From the NCBI GenBank assembly GCA_954871525.1, contig OX940867.1:18701343-18765342 (forward strand): a stretch of 64,000 bases of DNA, in the 5' to 3' direction. Shown here piece by piece: positions 63,302-64,000 of the stretch (within the stretch, counting starts at the first letter, position 1; each line of letters starts with the position of its first letter). The notes below the pieces were generated by a model. The model was given only the letters and a program-made list of their open reading frames with translations, searched no databases and was not told where the DNA came from. This stretch comes from Parietaria judaica. Its lineage: Eukaryota > Streptophyta > Magnoliopsida > Rosales > Urticaceae. The position numbers and the translations under genes were made by a program.

Positions 63302-64000
63302 TTTCGCACGTATATTGAGTCAAAATCGGCTACACACGGAGTTTAAATTACGATTTTGGGGCCTCATCGTCGGATATATTTTGACAGAAGACGGTAGACT
63401 AGAAGGTGTCACCGGGCTCAGAGGTGGGTGATGATTGTTCGTGCTAAATGTTTGTCCACGGATGGGTTGTGGTCGTACAGGAGACCACAAGTCGACTCAA
63501 TAAGGAGACACTGCGTTAACGCCTTCATCGTTGCTCAAAATAATGAGTGGACACATCTGTGTCCCTCATGTAATAGATCCTTCACGAAAAATGGATAAAG
63601 AGTTAGACCTCGACACGATTTACTATTGCTGCTAAAGAAGATATTGAGAATATATCAGCGCATATAATACAAGGTTAGGTACTTATACCGTAAAAATCCG
63701 ATTGTTTATTTACTTTTTTTTTCCTACCCTAAAAAGCAGTTTTATTTTTTTTGAAACCTACCCTAAAGAGCAGTTGAACACAATTGATGGAAGCTCACCA
63801 ATAATTGAGAATTTTTTACTACTTTTTTTGAAAGAAAGAAAAAAAGAATATGACATATTTTCCGATAAACAAAATAAAATCTAATTTAGTAATAGTTTGA
63901 CGATAAACCTTTAATTTTTTTAATATTAATAAATTTTAGAAGAAAAAAAAACAATGGATCTCAAATTGTTATCTTTCATTCTTCTTTTCACATTAGAATG
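63302..64000. other. Right-hand flank
   Basis: The right TSD TTTCG (63302-63306), then unique sequence. No gene, RNA or transposon end was recognised; the short open frames are in AT-rich DNA. Confidence 0.4.

Overview
The window is nuclear DNA of a flowering plant, most likely a eudicot. The host genes have many small GT-AG introns, the intergenic DNA is AT-rich, and most of the sequence is nested Copia and Gypsy LTR retrotransposons, hAT and MULE DNA transposons. No prokaryotic, organellar, rRNA, tRNA or CRISPR feature was seen.

Four host genes look intact when spliced by hand: a class-3 aldehyde dehydrogenase (11603-19138, 10 exons, 478 aa), a short oxidoreductase-like-domain protein (42235-42621), a secretory-type CPYC glutaredoxin (43698-44648, 4 exons, 128 aa), and a ROOT UVB SENSITIVE 4-type DUF647 protein (48443-54423, 10 exons, 520 aa). 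All are on the + strand. Two carry transposons inside introns without coding damage: an hAT element in ALDH intron 3 and a mini-Copia in RUS4 intron 3.

Layout: 1-7434 is the right-hand part of a minus-strand LTR element. It has a 5' LTR at 6685-7434, an intact SKIP28-like F-box ORF on the sense strand, two tandem-repeat arrays, and a spliced coiled-coil gene on the antisense strand. It sits in a truncated hAT element (7435-8723). Next is a Pack-MULE (8764-10346) carrying fructokinase and RPAP2 gene pieces, then ALDH. A 21.9 kb Gypsy nest follows (19538-41471, TSD ACAAA). It is a minus-strand Tat-like element with its own antisense coiled-coil gene, and it is interrupted by a solo LTR (22317-23182, TSD AATTC) and by a complete Copia element (24681-35594, TSD TAAGG). 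The Copia 3' LTR is itself split by a solo LTR (33854-34614, TSD ATATA) of the same family as the LTR at 6685-7434. After two small host genes, a second Pack-MULE of the same family (46678-48133) lies inside a small MULE-like MITE (46333-48215). RUS4, an hAT MITE (55754-56401) and another complete Copia (56590-63301, TSD TTTCG) fill the right end.

The most unusual material is cargo inside transposons: an F-box gene with an uninterrupted reading frame in an LTR element; a spliced gene with a duplicated CX2C...CX2H module in a Copia that lacks recognisable gag and integrase; antisense genes built from duplicated coiled-coil exons; two related Pack-MULEs with different captured host fragments; and a Copia whose gag start codon appears to lie inside the LTR. 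All boundaries were read by eye. TSDs and splice phases were checked by hand, but no database search or alignment was run.
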